Positions 31,301 to 40,472 of a stretch of DNA of 64,000 bases are shown in pieces. Both the position numbers and the translations under genes were made by a program. Numbering within the stretch: the first letter of the stretch is position 1; each line of letters starts with the position of its first letter. Source of the DNA: Cognatiluteimonas lumbrici (GTDB lineage Bacteria; Pseudomonadota; Gammaproteobacteria; Xanthomonadales; Xanthomonadaceae); assembly GCF_006476065.1 (NCBI RefSeq), contig NZ_ML636798.1, positions 1,036,906 through 1,100,905 on the forward strand, given 5' to 3'. The notes below the pieces were generated by a model. The model made no database searches and was not told the DNA's origin. It saw nothing but the letters and a program-made list of their open reading frames with translations.

Positions 31301-32275
31301 ATGGGCGGCGCGGGTCGCGTGCTCGTGGTCGGCTCGTTCAACGTCGACCACGCCTGGCATCCCGAGGCGCTGCCGCGGCCCGGCGAGACCGTCGCCGGGC
31401 ACTACGCCACCGGACCCGGCGGCAAGGGCTTCAACCAGGCGGTTGCGGCCGCGCGCGCCGGGGCGGCGACGACGTTCGTCTGCGCGCTCGGCGACGACGA
31501 CGGCGGGGCGCTGGCGCGTTCGCTGGCCCGCGACGAGGGCATCGAACTGCACGCCGCCAAAGGCTGCCGGCCGACGGGCACCGCCGGCATCTTCGTGGAC
31601 GCCGGCGGCCGCAACAGCATCGTGGTCGGCGCCGGTGCCAATGCCGAACTCGATGCCGCGTTCCTGGACACCCACGCCGCGGCCTTCGATGGCGCCGCGG
31701 TGGTGCTGGTCCAGCTCGAGTCCCCGTGCGAAACCGTCCTGGCGGCGCTCCGCCACGGACGCGCCGCGGGTGCCGCGACCGTGCTCAACCCGGCCCCGGC
31801 GGGCCTCACGCCCGGCGAGCGCGATGCCCTGCTGGCGCAGGTGGACGTGCTGACGCCGAACGAGAGCGAGTTCGCGAGCCTGCTCGGCCCCGGCGCCGAC
31901 GTCGACGCGGACGCGGTTGCGGGCATGGACGACGCAGCCCTGCACGCGCTGTGCCGGCGCCTGTTGCCGCACGGCACCGTGGTGGTGACGCTCGGCGCCG
32001 CCGGCGCGTTCGTGTCGCACGGCGATGCCGCGCTGCATGGCGACGCCGAGGCCTGCTATCGCGTGCCCGCCGGCGATGCGGCCGTCGTGGACACCACGGG
32101 GGCCGGGGACGCGTTCAACGGCGCGCTGGCCGCGGGCCTGTCGAGGGACCCCGGCCGGTTCGGCGAGGGCGTCCGGTTCGCCGCCCGTTTCGCGGCCCTT
32201 TCGACCGAGCGGAAGGGCGCCGCCTCGGCCATGCCCACCCTGGACGAAGTCGAGGAGCGCTACCGGGAATTGTGA
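31301..32275 (+). CDS. PfkB-family carbohydrate kinase, ribokinase-like
   Basis: A 324-residue PfkB kinase. It has the N-terminal signature GPGGKGFNQAVAAAR (GGKGxNQA of ribokinases), the substrate-side NPAPAG and LTPNESE strands, the anion-hole/catalytic motif DTTGAGDAFNGAL, and an FAARFAALSTERKGAASAMP tail typical of RbsK. It would phosphorylate ribose, or possibly a nucleoside, using ATP and Mg. Its start is one base beyond the nucleoside transporter stop, which favours nucleoside/ribose salvage. Its stop overlaps the Fur-like box of the following siderophore receptor. Confidence 0.88.
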   Translation: MGGAGRVLVVGSFNVDHAWHPEALPRPGETVAGHYATGPGGKGFNQAVAAARAGAATTFVCALGDDDGGALARSLARDEGIELHAAKGCRPTGTAGIFVDAGGRNSIVVGAGANAELDAAFLDTHAAAFDGAAVVLVQLESPCETVLAALRHGRAAGAATVLNPAPAGLTPGERDALLAQVDVLTPNESEFASLLGPGADVDADAVAGMDDAALHALCRRLLPHGTVVVTLGAAGAFVSHGDAALHGDAEACYRVPAGDAAVVDTTGAGDAFNGALAAGLSRDPGRFGEGVRFAARFAALSTERKGAASAMPTLDEVEERYREL

Positions 32276-32298
32276 ATGCGAACTATTCGCATTATCAT
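32270..32298 (+). promoter_or_regulatory. Promoter with embedded Fur-like box before the TonB receptor
   Basis: TTGTGA (32270-32275), exactly 17 bases, TATCAT (32293-32298). The spacer is filled by a perfect 19-base palindrome, AATGCGAA-CTA-TTCGCATT (32275-32293), resembling proteobacterial Fur boxes. Fe-Fur binding here would block RNA polymerase. The element begins in the stop codon of the kinase gene. Confidence 0.8.
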
Positions 32299-32329
32299 GG
32301 CCCGGTTTTCGTCCCCAGGCGTCTTTTCA

Positions 32330-34441
32330 ATGCCCCGATTCAGCCTCCTCGCGGCCGCCATCCTTGGCGGCTTTTCCGTTCTGCCCGCCCACGCCCAGGA
32401 CCACGTCACCGACTTCGACAAGGTCACCGTCTCCGCGTCCACCAGCCGCCTCCCCGACTCCGAGGCCGCGCTGCCCAACACCATCACCGTGATCACCGCC
32501 GAGCAACTGCAGGAACAGCTCGCGGTGACCCGCGACCTGTCGCAGGTGCTGGCCAACCTGATCCCGGCGTTCGCGCCCTCGCGCCAGAAGATGTCGAGCT
32601 TCGGCGAGTCGCTGCGCGGCCGCCAGCCGCTGTACATGGTGGACGGCGTTCCGCAGTCCACGCCGCTGCGCGACGGCTCGCGCGACGCGCACACCATCGA
32701 TCCGGCGATGATCGAGCGCATCGAGGTGATCCACGGCGCCAACGCGCTGCAGGGCCTCGGCGCCTCCGGCGGCATCATCAACATCATCACCCGGCGCGCG
32801 CCGCGCAGGGACGGCAGCTTCCACGAGGTGACGCTCGGCGCGAGCACGGCGCTGCCGCGCCGCGACGACGGCGCCGGCTACCGCGGCTCCTGGCTGTTCG
32901 GCACCCGCAAGGGCGCGTTCGATTTCGTCGGCGGCGCCTCCTACGCGCAGGAAGGCCTGTACTACGACGGCGACGGCAAGGCGATCGCGATCGACCCGGT
33001 GCAGGGCGACCTGATGGACGCGCGCAGCCTCAGCCTGTTCGGCAAGGCCGGCTGGGACCTCGGCGACGCGCGCCGCCTGCAGCTCAGCGTCAACCGCTAC
33101 CGCCTGCGCGGCGACGGCGACTACCTCAACCTGCCGGGCGACTTCGCCAACGGCGAGACCGCCACCTCGGTGCCGGGCGAGCCACCGCTCGATCCGCCGC
33201 AGAACGACTCGACCACCGTCAGCCTGGACTACAGCGACTTCGCGCTCGCCGGCGGCTACCTGCAGGCGCAGCTCTACTGGACCCGGTTCGACGCGCGCTA
33301 CGGCGCCTTCCGCTACGTCGACTTCTTCAACGAGGGCACCGACGACACCTGGTTCGACCAGACCAACATCGGCGCCGAGAAGCACGGCGCGAAGTTCACC
33401 TGGTCGCGCAGCGACATCGCCGGACTGCCGCTGCGGCTGACGGCCGGCCTCGACGTGACCCGCGACACCACCGAGCAGCGCTACCTCGCGGCCGACATCA
33501 CCTACGTGCCGCCGACCGCCTACGAGAGCCTGTCGCCGCTGCTGCAGGCCGAGTACCGGATCGGCGACTTCCTGCTCACCGGCGGCCTGCGCCACGAGCG
33601 TGCGCGGCTGGTGGTTGACGACTACGTGACCATCCCGCGCAACGGCAGCCACACGGTCGCCGGCGGCGCCCCCGAGTACACCGAGACGCTGCCCAACTTC
33701 GGCGTGGTGTGGGAGGCGGGCGACGCGCTGAAGCTGTACGCGTCCTACGCCGAGGGCTACACGGTGGCCGACGTCGGCCGGGTCCTGCGCGGGATCAAGG
33801 TGCCGGACCAGGACGTCGACGAGCTGGTCGACCTGACACCGGTGGTAGCCGACAACCGCGAGATCGGCCTGGACTGGGACGACGGCCGCTGGCTGGCGCA
33901 CGTCGCCGCCTATTGGTCCGATTCCGACCTCGGCTCGCTGCTGATCTTCGACGCACCGAACAACACCTACAACGTGCAGCGCCAGGCCACATCGATCCGC
34001 GGCCTGGAGGCGAACGTGGCGTTCCGCCTGTCGGTCGCGACCCGCCTGGGGCTCGCCCATGCGCGCACCGAGGGTCGCTACGACAGCGATGGCGACGACG
34101 TGCTGGACAGCGACCTGGCCGGCATCAACATCAGCCCGGACCGCACCACCGGCTACTGGGAGCAGGACTGGACGCCGCGCTTCTCCACCCGGCTGCAGGG
34201 CAGCGTCTCGGCCGACCGCGACTTCGACTTCCGCGGCGCGCCGGCGGGGAGCTTCGACGGTTACGCGGTCTTCGACCTGCAGGCGAGCATCGCCTTCGAC
34301 GCGGGCACGCTGAACCTGGGCGTGGAGAACCTGTTCGACCGCAAGTACATCAGCTACTTCTCGCAGACCACCCCCGCCGACGACGACTACAACGCCGGCC
34401 GCGGGCGCGCGCTGACCGCGAGCTGGACGATGCGCTTCTGA
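32330..34441 (+). CDS. TonB-dependent siderophore receptor
   Basis: A 703-residue outer-membrane receptor. It has a Sec signal (cut near AHA-Q), a TonB-box-like FDKVTVSAS, a plug domain (~50-165) with LRGRQPLYMVDGVPQ and IERIEVIHGANALQGLGASGGIINIITRR, and a 22-strand barrel with C-terminal NLFDRKYISYFSQ and the final aromatic strand ALTASWTMRF. The plug resembles hydroxamate/carboxylate siderophore receptors (IutA- or vibrioferrin-like), but the ligand cannot be fixed. In-frame ATGs at 32276 and 32297 lie inside the predicted promoter, so 32330 is the start. It is followed by a PepSY protein, which is a common siderophore-uptake pairing. Confidence 0.92.
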   Translation: MPRFSLLAAAILGGFSVLPAHAQDHVTDFDKVTVSASTSRLPDSEAALPNTITVITAEQLQEQLAVTRDLSQVLANLIPAFAPSRQKMSSFGESLRGRQPLYMVDGVPQSTPLRDGSRDAHTIDPAMIERIEVIHGANALQGLGASGGIINIITRRAPRRDGSFHEVTLGASTALPRRDDGAGYRGSWLFGTRKGAFDFVGGASYAQEGLYYDGDGKAIAIDPVQGDLMDARSLSLFGKAGWDLGDARRLQLSVNRYRLRGDGDYLNLPGDFANGETATSVPGEPPLDPPQNDSTTVSLDYSDFALAGGYLQAQLYWTRFDARYGAFRYVDFFNEGTDDTWFDQTNIGAEKHGAKFTWSRSDIAGLPLRLTAGLDVTRDTTEQRYLAADITYVPPTAYESLSPLLQAEYRIGDFLLTGGLRHERARLVVDDYVTIPRNGSHTVAGGAPEYTETLPNFGVVWEAGDALKLYASYAEGYTVADVGRVLRGIKVPDQDVDELVDLTPVVADNREIGLDWDDGRWLAHVAAYWSDSDLGSLLIFDAPNNTYNVQRQATSIRGLEANVAFRLSVATRLGLAHARTEGRYDSDGDDVLDSDLAGINISPDRTTGYWEQDWTPRFSTRLQGSVSADRDFDFRGAPAGSFDGYAVFDLQASIAFDAGTLNLGVENLFDRKYISYFSQTTPADDDYNAGRGRALTASWTMRF

Positions 34442-34454
34442 TGGGCGCCGGCTG

Positions 34455-35495
34455 ATGCGAAAGCTGCTGTCCTGGCTGCACCTGTGGGTGGGGCTGGTCG
34501 CCGGCATCGCGTTCGCGGTGCTCGGCCTGAGCGGCTCGCTGCTGGTCTTCCACGAGGACCTGCTGCGCTGGCAGCACCCGCAGCTCGAGGGCCAGGTCCT
34601 CGAGCCGGACGGCGAAGTGCTGGCCGCGATCCTGGCGCGCGAGACGCCCCGGGGCCTGCGCTCGATCCAGTTCCCGGACGCGTCGATGCCGACGTACATC
34701 GGCTTCTACGTGGACGGCCGCCGCGGCTACTTCGCCCCCGAGGACGGCGACCTGCTGCTCATGCGCAGCACCGGCGACGACTTCCTGCTGTGGCTGCAGG
34801 ACCTGCACATCCACTTCCTCGCCGGCGAGGCCGGCGAGCAGGTGGTCGGCATCGTCGGCTGGGTCGCGTTGGGGCTGCTGCTCACCGGGCTGTACCTGTG
34901 GTGGCCGAAGCGCGGCAAGCTGAAGTTGTCGCTGACGTGGTTCGCCAACCCGCCGGTGCGGCGCTGGCTCACCTGGCACCGCAGCACCGGCGTGCTGCTG
35001 ATGCCGCTGGTGCTGCTGCTCACCCTGACCGGCATCGGGATGGTCTACCACGCGGGCGCGCGCAGCCTGCTCACCGGCATGTTCGGCGGCGGCGAAACAC
35101 CCGCGGCGCCGGTCCGCGCGCGCACCGGGGAGCCGGACTGGCCGGCGATCGTGGCGCGGGCCCGGGCCGGCCTGCCGGCGGCCCACCTCACGCGCACCGC
35201 CGCCCCCGCCGCCGGCGAAGGCGTGGTCAGCTTCCGCGCGCGCATGCCGGGCGAATGGCACGTCAACGGCCGCAGCACGGTGCACGTGGACCTGGCCGGC
35301 AAGGAGGTGCTGCTGGCCCACGACGCCACCGTGCAGGCGGCCGGCGCGCGCATGACCGAGGCCATCTACCCGCTGCACATCGGCGCGGTGGGCGGGCCGC
35401 TGCTGCGCTGGCTGACCGCGCTCGCCGGCCTGGTGCCGGCCTTCCTGCTGGTGACCGGCTTCCTGTTCTGGCTGCGCCGCCCTGCCAGGAAGTGA
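34455..35495 (+). CDS. PepSY-associated transmembrane protein (putative siderophore reductase)
   Basis: A 346-residue inner-membrane protein of the PepSY-TM family: four membrane helices (residues ~5-33, 128-152, 180-205, 312-342) with periplasmic PepSY domains between. Histidines near or within the helices (LHLWVGL near the start, DLHIHF, WLTWHRSTG, LHIGAVGG) fit heme-type ligands seen in FoxB/PiuB-like ferric-siderophore reductases. It starts 13 bases after the receptor, so it shares the Fur-box promoter. Electron transfer to ferri-siderophore in the periplasm is inferred from family and context, not shown. Confidence 0.87.
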   Translation: MRKLLSWLHLWVGLVAGIAFAVLGLSGSLLVFHEDLLRWQHPQLEGQVLEPDGEVLAAILARETPRGLRSIQFPDASMPTYIGFYVDGRRGYFAPEDGDLLLMRSTGDDFLLWLQDLHIHFLAGEAGEQVVGIVGWVALGLLLTGLYLWWPKRGKLKLSLTWFANPPVRRWLTWHRSTGVLLMPLVLLLTLTGIGMVYHAGARSLLTGMFGGGETPAAPVRARTGEPDWPAIVARARAGLPAAHLTRTAAPAAGEGVVSFRARMPGEWHVNGRSTVHVDLAGKEVLLAHDATVQAAGARMTEAIYPLHIGAVGGPLLRWLTALAGLVPAFLLVTGFLFWLRRPARK

Positions 35496-35501
35496 TCGTG
35501 G

Positions 35502-35520
35502 CGCGCCCCGCTCCTACAAT
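35502..35520 (+). promoter_or_regulatory. Repeat half-element providing the dusB -10 box
   Basis: GCTCCTACAAT, the right arm of the TGTAGGAGC repeat family, ends in TACAAT (35515-35520). This is six bases (GCGGGG) before the dusB ATG. No left arm is evident, so it is a solo half repeat. The spacing predicts transcription starting at or next to the ATG. Confidence 0.6.
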
Positions 35521-35526
35521 GCGGGG

Positions 35527-36525
35527 ATGCGCATCGGCCCCTACCCGATCGACCCCAAGGTAATCCTCGCCCCGATGGCGGGGGTCACCGACAAGCCGTT
35601 CCGGGTGCTGTGCAAGCGGCTCGGCGCGGGGCTGGCGGTGTCCGAGATGACCACCTCGGACCCGCGCTTCTGGAGCACCACCAAGTCGCTGCGGCGCACG
35701 GACCACGCCGGCGAGCCGGACCCGGTCAGCGTGCAGATCGCCGGCACCGTGCCGGCGCTGATGGCCGAGGCCGCGCGCCACAACGTTGCGCACGGCGCCC
35801 AACTCATCGACATCAACATGGGCTGCCCGGCGAAGAAGGTCTGCAACGCCTGGGCCGGCTCCGCGCTGATGCGCGACGAGCGCCTGGTGGCCGACATCCT
35901 CGAGGCGGTGGTGGCCGCGGTGGACGTCCCGGTGACGCTGAAGATCCGCACCGGCTGGGACAGCGATCACCGCAACGCGCCCGCGATCGCGCGCATCGCG
36001 CAGGAGTCCGGCATCGCCGCGCTGGCGGTGCACGGGCGCACCCGCGACCAGCATTACACCGGCAGCGCCGAGTACGAGACCATCGCCGCGATCAAGGCCG
36101 CGCTGCGCATCCCGGTGATCGCCAACGGCGACGTGGACTCGGCGCGCAAGGCCGCCGAGGTGCTGCGCACCACCGGCGCCGACGCGGTGATGATCGGTCG
36201 CGCCGCGCAGGGCCGGCCGTGGATCTTCCGCGAGGTCGCGCACTACCTGGCGACCGGCGAGCTGCTGCCGGAGCCGACCGTGCAGGACGTCCGCGACATC
36301 CTGCTCGGGCACCTGCGCGACCTGCACGCCTTCCACGGCGAGGAGCGCGGCGTGCGCATCGCCCGCAAGCACCTGGGTTGGTACGCGAAGGACCGGCCCG
36401 AGAACCACGCCTTCCGCGCGGTGGTGAACCGCGCGCAGACCGCCGAAGAGCAGTTGCGCCTGACCCGCGACTATTTCGACGCGCTGGCCGCGGGCGTGGC
36501 CCCGGAGTTGCCGGCCGCGGCCTGA
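35527..36525 (+). CDS. dusB: tRNA-dihydrouridine synthase B
   Basis: A 332-residue FMN-dependent TIM-barrel enzyme that reduces uridine to dihydrouridine in the tRNA D-loop. [12 protein letters not shown] near the N-terminus and the catalytic-cysteine segment [20 protein letters not shown] are DusB-like. [16 protein letters not shown] and [11 protein letters not shown] bind FMN and phosphate. The usual downstream partner in enterobacteria, fis, is absent. The 3' end overlaps the convergent membrane-protein gene by 55 bases. Confidence 0.95.
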   Translation: MRIGPYPIDPKVILAPMAGVTDKPFRVLCKRLGAGLAVSEMTTSDPRFWSTTKSLRRTDHAGEPDPVSVQIAGTVPALMAEAARHNVAHGAQLIDINMGCPAKKVCNAWAGSALMRDERLVADILEAVVAAVDVPVTLKIRTGWDSDHRNAPAIARIAQESGIAALAVHGRTRDQHYTGSAEYETIAAIKAALRIPVIANGDVDSARKAAEVLRTTGADAVMIGRAAQGRPWIFREVAHYLATGELLPEPTVQDVRDILLGHLRDLHAFHGEERGVRIARKHLGWYAKDRPENHAFRAVVNRAQTAEEQLRLTRDYFDALAAGVAPELPAAA

Positions 36526-37541
36526 GGAGGATCCGGCGGCGGTGCATTCCAGATCCGCGCCCAGGTCGCTTCCCAGGTGCCGGCCAGGTCGCGCGGGGGC
36601 CGCAGTTGCCGCGGCGGGATCGCCTCCCAGGCATCGCCGTCGCGACGCGCGACCACGAAGCTGAAGAAGTAGTCCGGCTCGGCGCCCATGCGCAGGTCGC
36701 TCAGCACCAGCTCGCCGTTCCGATCCTCGACGCGCATGAAGCCATGGTTGAACCAGGCCAGGCGCGCGACCGCGGGCACGTGCGCCGCATCGGCCAGCAA
36801 CCCCGCCCGCGAGTGGTGGCGCGTGAAGCGCATCGGGCCCGGGTCCGCCACCAGCGAGCGGTAGCCCTCGACGTAACCGTCCGGGGTCATCGCCACCACC
36901 CGCCACAACAGCGTGTTGAACGGCGTCGGCACCGAGAACCGCGGCGCCTCGGAAAGTCCCATCGCCGCCAGCGCGCGCCCGGCTTCACGCTCGACCATCG
37001 CCTTGGCCGCCAGCGACCAGCCGATGTAGGCGGTGCTGATCGCCAGCCCGACGGCCAGCGCACGGCCGGCCACCGGACGCGCGCGCAGGACGAACGCAAG
37101 CACGCAGGCCACCAGCAACCACACCGTGTACAGCGGATCGATGATGAACAGGCTCGACCACATCACCGGCCGCACCGGCAGCGGCCACCACAGCTGCGTC
37201 CCGTAGACCGTGAAGGCATCGAGCAGTGGGTGCGTGAGCAGCGCCAGTTGGATCGCCCAGAACCAGCGCCGCGGCGCCTCCGCCACCCGTCCGCCGCGGC
37301 GCCGGAAGGCGGCCCAGATCGCCCAGCCCAGCAGCGGCAGCACCAGCAGCGAATGGCTCGCCCCCCGGTGCAAGGTCATCAGCGCGACCGGATCGTCGGT
37401 GAGCATCGCGATCGGCAGCGAATCCAGGTCCGGCAGCGTGCCGAGCGCGGCACCGGCCAGCAGCGCCGCGCGGCGGTGCGCGGCAGGGGCGATGGAGGCG
37501 GCGACCGCGCCGCCGAGGAGGATCTGGGTCAGGGAATCCAT
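36471..37541 (-). CDS. DUF457/YdjM-like inner-membrane metal-dependent hydrolase family protein
   Basis: A 356-residue protein. The N-terminus [16 protein letters not shown] and the motifs [24 protein letters not shown] and [18 protein letters not shown] are those of the YdjM/DUF457 family. The His/Asp residues of these motifs form a putative metal site at the membrane face. Four or more helices occupy residues ~10-170, and a hydrophilic C-terminal domain follows. The family is linked in other bacteria to LexA-regulated membrane proteins and phospholipase-like enzymes, but the substrate here is unknown. It is convergent with dusB. Confidence 0.85.
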   Translation of the reverse strand: MDSLTQILLGGAVAASIAPAAHRRAALLAGAALGTLPDLDSLPIAMLTDDPVALMTLHRGASHSLLVLPLLGWAIWAAFRRRGGRVAEAPRRWFWAIQLALLTHPLLDAFTVYGTQLWWPLPVRPVMWSSLFIIDPLYTVWLLVACVLAFVLRARPVAGRALAVGLAISTAYIGWSLAAKAMVEREAGRALAAMGLSEAPRFSVPTPFNTLLWRVVAMTPDGYVEGYRSLVADPGPMRFTRHHSRAGLLADAAHVPAVARLAWFNHGFMRVEDRNGELVLSDLRMGAEPDYFFSFVVARRDGDAWEAIPPRQLRPPRDLAGTWEATWARIWNAPPPDPPQAAAGNSGATPAASASK

Positions 37542-37604
37542 CCACGGATGCTAGCCTGCGACCACGCCATGCAACCCGGCCCCGCCCCGTGTATCATGCG
37601 CGGC

Positions 37605-37638
37605 CATCCTTTCATCCGTATCAAGGGATATATATCCC
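37605..37638 (+). promoter_or_regulatory. metK operator, inverted repeat shared with ahcY
   Basis: The 26-base site 37605-37630 has half-sites CATCCTTT and AAGGGATA around TCATCCG-type centre bases. It matches the site before ahcY at 20 of 26 positions. It runs into a perfect 14-base palindrome, GGGATATATATCCC (37625-37638). TATCAT at 37592-37597 is the likelier -10, placing the site at the transcript start. GAGGA before the metK ATG is the ribosome site. Confidence 0.65.
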
Positions 37639-37652
37639 CGAGGACCCCGCCG

Positions 37653-38870
37653 ATGTCCAAGTCCGCCTACCTCTTCACCTCCGAATCGGTCTCCGAAGGC
37701 CATCCGGACAAGGTCGCCGACCAGATCTCCGATGCCGTGCTCGATGCCATCCTGGCCCAGGACAAGCGCGCGCGCGTGGCCTGCGAGACCATGGTCAAGA
37801 CCGGCGTCGCCATCGTCGCCGGCGAGATCACCACGACCGCGTGGGTGGACCTCGAGGCGCTGACCCGCAAGGTGATCCTGGACATCGGCTACGACTCCAG
37901 CGACGTCGGCTTCGACGGCGCCACCTGCGGCGTGCTCAACCTGATCGGCAAGCAGTCGCCCGACATCAACCAGGGCGTGGACCGCAAGAAGCCCGAGGAG
38001 CAGGGCGCCGGCGACCAGGGCCTGATGTTCGGCTACGCCACCAACGAGACCGACAGCTACATGCCGGCCGCGATCCACCTGTCGCACCGCCTGGTCGAGC
38101 AGCAGGCGAAGGTGCGCAAGCGCCGCAACTCGCCGCTGCCGTGGCTGCGCCCGGACGCGAAGTCCCAGGTCACCCTGCGCTACGAGAACGGCAAGGCGGT
38201 GGCGATCGACGCGGTAGTGCTGTCCACCCAGCACGATCCCGGCGTGAAGCAGAAGGACCTGGTCGAGGCGGTGCGCGAGACCATCCTCAAGCCGGTCCTG
38301 CCCGCGAAGTGGCTGCACAAGGGCACCAAGTTCCACATCAACCCGACCGGCAAGTTCGTGATCGGCGGCCCGGTGGGCGACTGCGGCCTGACCGGCCGCA
38401 AGATCATCGTCGACACCTACGGCGGCTGGGCCCGCCACGGCGGCGGCGCGTTCTCCGGCAAGGATCCGTCCAAGGTCGACCGTTCCGCCGCCTACGCCGC
38501 GCGCTACGTCGCCAAGAACGTGGTTGCCGCCGGCCTGGCGGACCGCTGCGAGGTGCAGGTGAGCTACGCCATCGGCGTGGCCGAGCCGACCTCGATCTCG
38601 GTCACCACCTTCGGCACCGGCAAGGTCGGCGACGACGTGATCGAGCGCCTGATCCGCCGCCACTTCGACCTGCGCCCGTACGGCATCCTGCAGATGCTCG
38701 ACCTGGTGCACCCGGTCTACCAGCGCACCGCCAGCTACGGCCACTTCGGCCGCAAGCCCGAGCAGGTCACCTACACCGACGCCGCCGGCAAGCAGCAGAC
38801 CGCCACCGCCTTCTCCTGGGAGAAGACCGACAAGGCCGACGAACTGCGCAAGGCCGCCAAGCTCAAATAA
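37653..38870 (+). CDS. metK: S-adenosylmethionine synthetase
   Basis: A 405-residue enzyme making SAM from methionine and ATP. Signatures: the ATP-binding [21 protein letters not shown] at the N-terminus, [16 protein letters not shown], and the P-loop-like [16 protein letters not shown] (~265-280) with YGHFGR near the C-terminus. The ATG at 37653 has GAGGA eight bases upstream. Upstream lies the inverted-repeat operator also found before ahcY, so SAM synthesis and SAH recycling appear co-regulated. The gene is followed by a repeat able to form two hairpins. Confidence 0.98.
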   Translation: MSKSAYLFTSESVSEGHPDKVADQISDAVLDAILAQDKRARVACETMVKTGVAIVAGEITTTAWVDLEALTRKVILDIGYDSSDVGFDGATCGVLNLIGKQSPDINQGVDRKKPEEQGAGDQGLMFGYATNETDSYMPAAIHLSHRLVEQQAKVRKRRNSPLPWLRPDAKSQVTLRYENGKAVAIDAVVLSTQHDPGVKQKDLVEAVRETILKPVLPAKWLHKGTKFHINPTGKFVIGGPVGDCGLTGRKIIVDTYGGWARHGGGAFSGKDPSKVDRSAAYAARYVAKNVVAAGLADRCEVQVSYAIGVAEPTSISVTTFGTGKVGDDVIERLIRRHFDLRPYGILQMLDLVHPVYQRTASYGHFGRKPEQVTYTDAAGKQQTATAFSWEKTDKADELRKAAKLK

Positions 38871-38872
38871 GT

Positions 38873-38932
38873 CCCTTCTCCCCGCAAGCGGGGAGAAGGT
38901 GCCCCGAAGGGGCGGATGAGGGGCGCTTTTGA
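38873..38932. repeat. CCTTCTCCCC...GGGGAGAAGG intergenic repeat after metK
   Basis: A 12-bp perfect stem, CCTTCTCCCCGC / GCGGGGAGAAGG with an AA loop, is followed by GCCCCGAAGGGGC and GGATGAGGGG. This arrangement is a dispersed intergenic repeat known in xanthomonads and many other high-GC proteobacteria. It starts two bases after the metK stop and may terminate or protect its transcript. Confidence 0.8.
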
Positions 38933-38954
38933 ATGGAGCGCCCCCGTCGCTTCA

Positions 38955-39728
38955 CTACTCCGCCTTCCCCGGCAGCCCCAGGTCCCCCGACGCCACCTTG
39001 AACACGTCCACCACGCACAACAGCGGCGCGTGGACGCTGGCATTCACCCGCAACCCGGCGGTCACGCCGTCGAAGCTGCCGGCCGTGACCACGCCGACGT
39101 CGTCGAACGGCACCCTCACCTCCACCGTGTGGTCGTCGAGCAACGGCTGCCAGCCGGGGCTGTCCAGCAGCAGCGGCAGGCCCGGCCAGGTCTTCGGCAG
39201 CCGTGGCTTCGCGCCTTCGGGGATGTCGACCACCGCCAAGGCACCCTCGCCGCAGGCCGGATTCGGCTGCAGCACGACCCAGTGGCTGTGCCAGACGTCG
39301 CCGTCGTTGTCGAGGATGCCGTCGCCGTTCTCGTCGTACAGCGGGGTGTCGTCGAAATCCGGATGCGCGGTCACCGCCAGCGCCAGGATCCCGGCGCCAC
39401 GGTCGAAGCCGACTTCCCACGGATCGATCGAGGTCGGCCACACGTAGGAGAACACCTCGCTGCCGGCGAGCTTGCCGCTGGCCGCCGGCCGCGTGGCGCC
39501 GGCCTTGCCCGACACCGCCATGTGGAAGGTGGCCACCCGGCCTTCGGTGCTGATCCGGGTGTGGACGATGTCGAAATCGGCGCGCACGGCTTCCGAAGGG
39601 GCGCTCGCGATTCCACCGGCGTGCCCGTCGGCGGCCTTCCGGCCGGTTTCGTGCGGATCGTGTGCGTAAGTGGCGAAACTGCCGGCGGCCATCGCCAGCG
39701 CGATCGCCGTGGTCATGGCATGGCGCAT
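38955..39728 (-). CDS. Exported protein of unknown function with EF-hand-like loop
   Basis: A 257-residue protein with a Sec signal (MRHAMTTAIALAMAAGSFATYA-H) and a histidine-rich mature start (HDPHETGRKAADGHAGG). It contains a Ca-binding-type acidic loop, DENGDGILDNDGD (~residues 131-143), then WHSHWVVLQPNPACG, and a second cysteine near the C-terminus. Most of the fold looks like beta strands. AGGAG eight bases before the ATG supports the start. It is encoded between metK and a MarR regulator on the same strand as the latter, 84 bases downstream of it, so the regulator may be co-transcribed with it. I do not recognise the family. Confidence 0.8.
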   Translation of the reverse strand: MRHAMTTAIALAMAAGSFATYAHDPHETGRKAADGHAGGIASAPSEAVRADFDIVHTRISTEGRVATFHMAVSGKAGATRPAASGKLAGSEVFSYVWPTSIDPWEVGFDRGAGILALAVTAHPDFDDTPLYDENGDGILDNDGDVWHSHWVVLQPNPACGEGALAVVDIPEGAKPRLPKTWPGLPLLLDSPGWQPLLDDHTVEVRVPFDDVGVVTAGSFDGVTAGLRVNASVHAPLLCVVDVFKVASGDLGLPGKAE

Positions 39729-39812
39729 ACTGGAATCTCCTCTGCTTGCTCTGTCAGGGTGGGTGGGAGGAAAGGACGGCGTCCGATGGCAGTCGGGCGC
39801 CGTCCGCTTTTT

Positions 39813-40466
39813 TCATGGGGTCGCGTCGGCCCTCCTGAACCGGTCCAGCGCAACGGCGACGGCATCGGCCGGCGCCGGTTCGGAATCGCTGCAGTCCACG
39901 CGCAGCTCGCGGTCGCCGAAGGGCTGGCGGGTGAAGCCGCACAGGTGCGGTCGCTCGGGGTCGTCGCTGGCGTAGGGCCGGAAGAACCGGCAGCCCACGC
40001 AGGTGCGCAGGCCGGTGGCCAGCCCCTGGCGCTGCGCTTCCGCCACCAGCAGCTGGGTCGCGCGCAACAGCGCGGCGACATCGCGCTCCGGCAAGGCGGC
40101 CAGCAGCGCGCCCATGCCGCGCGCCGGATCGTTGAGCCGCGCCGCGAGCGCCCGCCCCGGGCGGCTCAGCCGCACCCGCATCGCACGCCCGTCGTCCGGG
40201 TCCGGATCGCGCCGGATCCAGCCGCGCGCTTCCAGCGCCTTGAGCGAATCGCTGAGGCTCGCCGGCGACACACCCACCCGCTCGGCGATGTGCCCGGGAC
40301 GCAATCCGGAGGGTTCGCCCGCGAGCATGCGCAGCACCCCGGCCTGGGTCGGCGGCAGTGCCGGCGTTCCCTGCCCGCGCCACGCGTCCGCGCGCACCAG
40401 GAAGGCGAGCTGTTCGAGGCCGAGGGCGGCCTGTTCACGCTGGTCGAGGGAGGGGGTCGGGCCCAT
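39813..40466 (-). CDS. MarR-family regulator with C-terminal cysteine cluster
   Basis: 217 residues. A MarR-type winged helix-turn-helix occupies residues ~40-140 (GLRPGHIAERVGVSPASLSDSLKALEARGWIRRDPDPDDGR contains recognition helix and wing). The C-terminal extension (~155-195) has CVGC, then PHLCG, then DCSD. These four cysteines and a nearby histidine look like a metal or Fe-S site, so it could sense metal or redox state. A consensus promoter places transcription at the ATG (leaderless), and a TTAGGA-C-TCCTAA palindrome in that promoter suggests autoregulation. The neighbouring periplasmic protein gene is a likely target. Confidence 0.88.
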   Translation of the reverse strand: MGPTPSLDQREQAALGLEQLAFLVRADAWRGQGTPALPPTQAGVLRMLAGEPSGLRPGHIAERVGVSPASLSDSLKALEARGWIRRDPDPDDGRAMRVRLSRPGRALAARLNDPARGMGALLAALPERDVAALLRATQLLVAEAQRQGLATGLRTCVGCRFFRPYASDDPERPHLCGFTRQPFGDRELRVDCSDSEPAPADAVAVALDRFRRADATP

Positions 40467-40472
40467 GGGCGA

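Noticed and set aside
32276-32329. Upstream ATG starts for the TonB receptor
   Set aside because: They fall inside the predicted -35/-10 region and Fur-like palindrome and would spoil the signal peptide.
36526-36700. fis downstream of dusB
   Set aside because: The expected dusB-fis pairing is absent; a convergent DUF457-type gene occupies the space.
35610-38870. Single 1086-codon frame containing metK
   Set aside because: The first ~680 codons are the shadow of dusB and the membrane-protein gene. Only the part from 37653 is metK.
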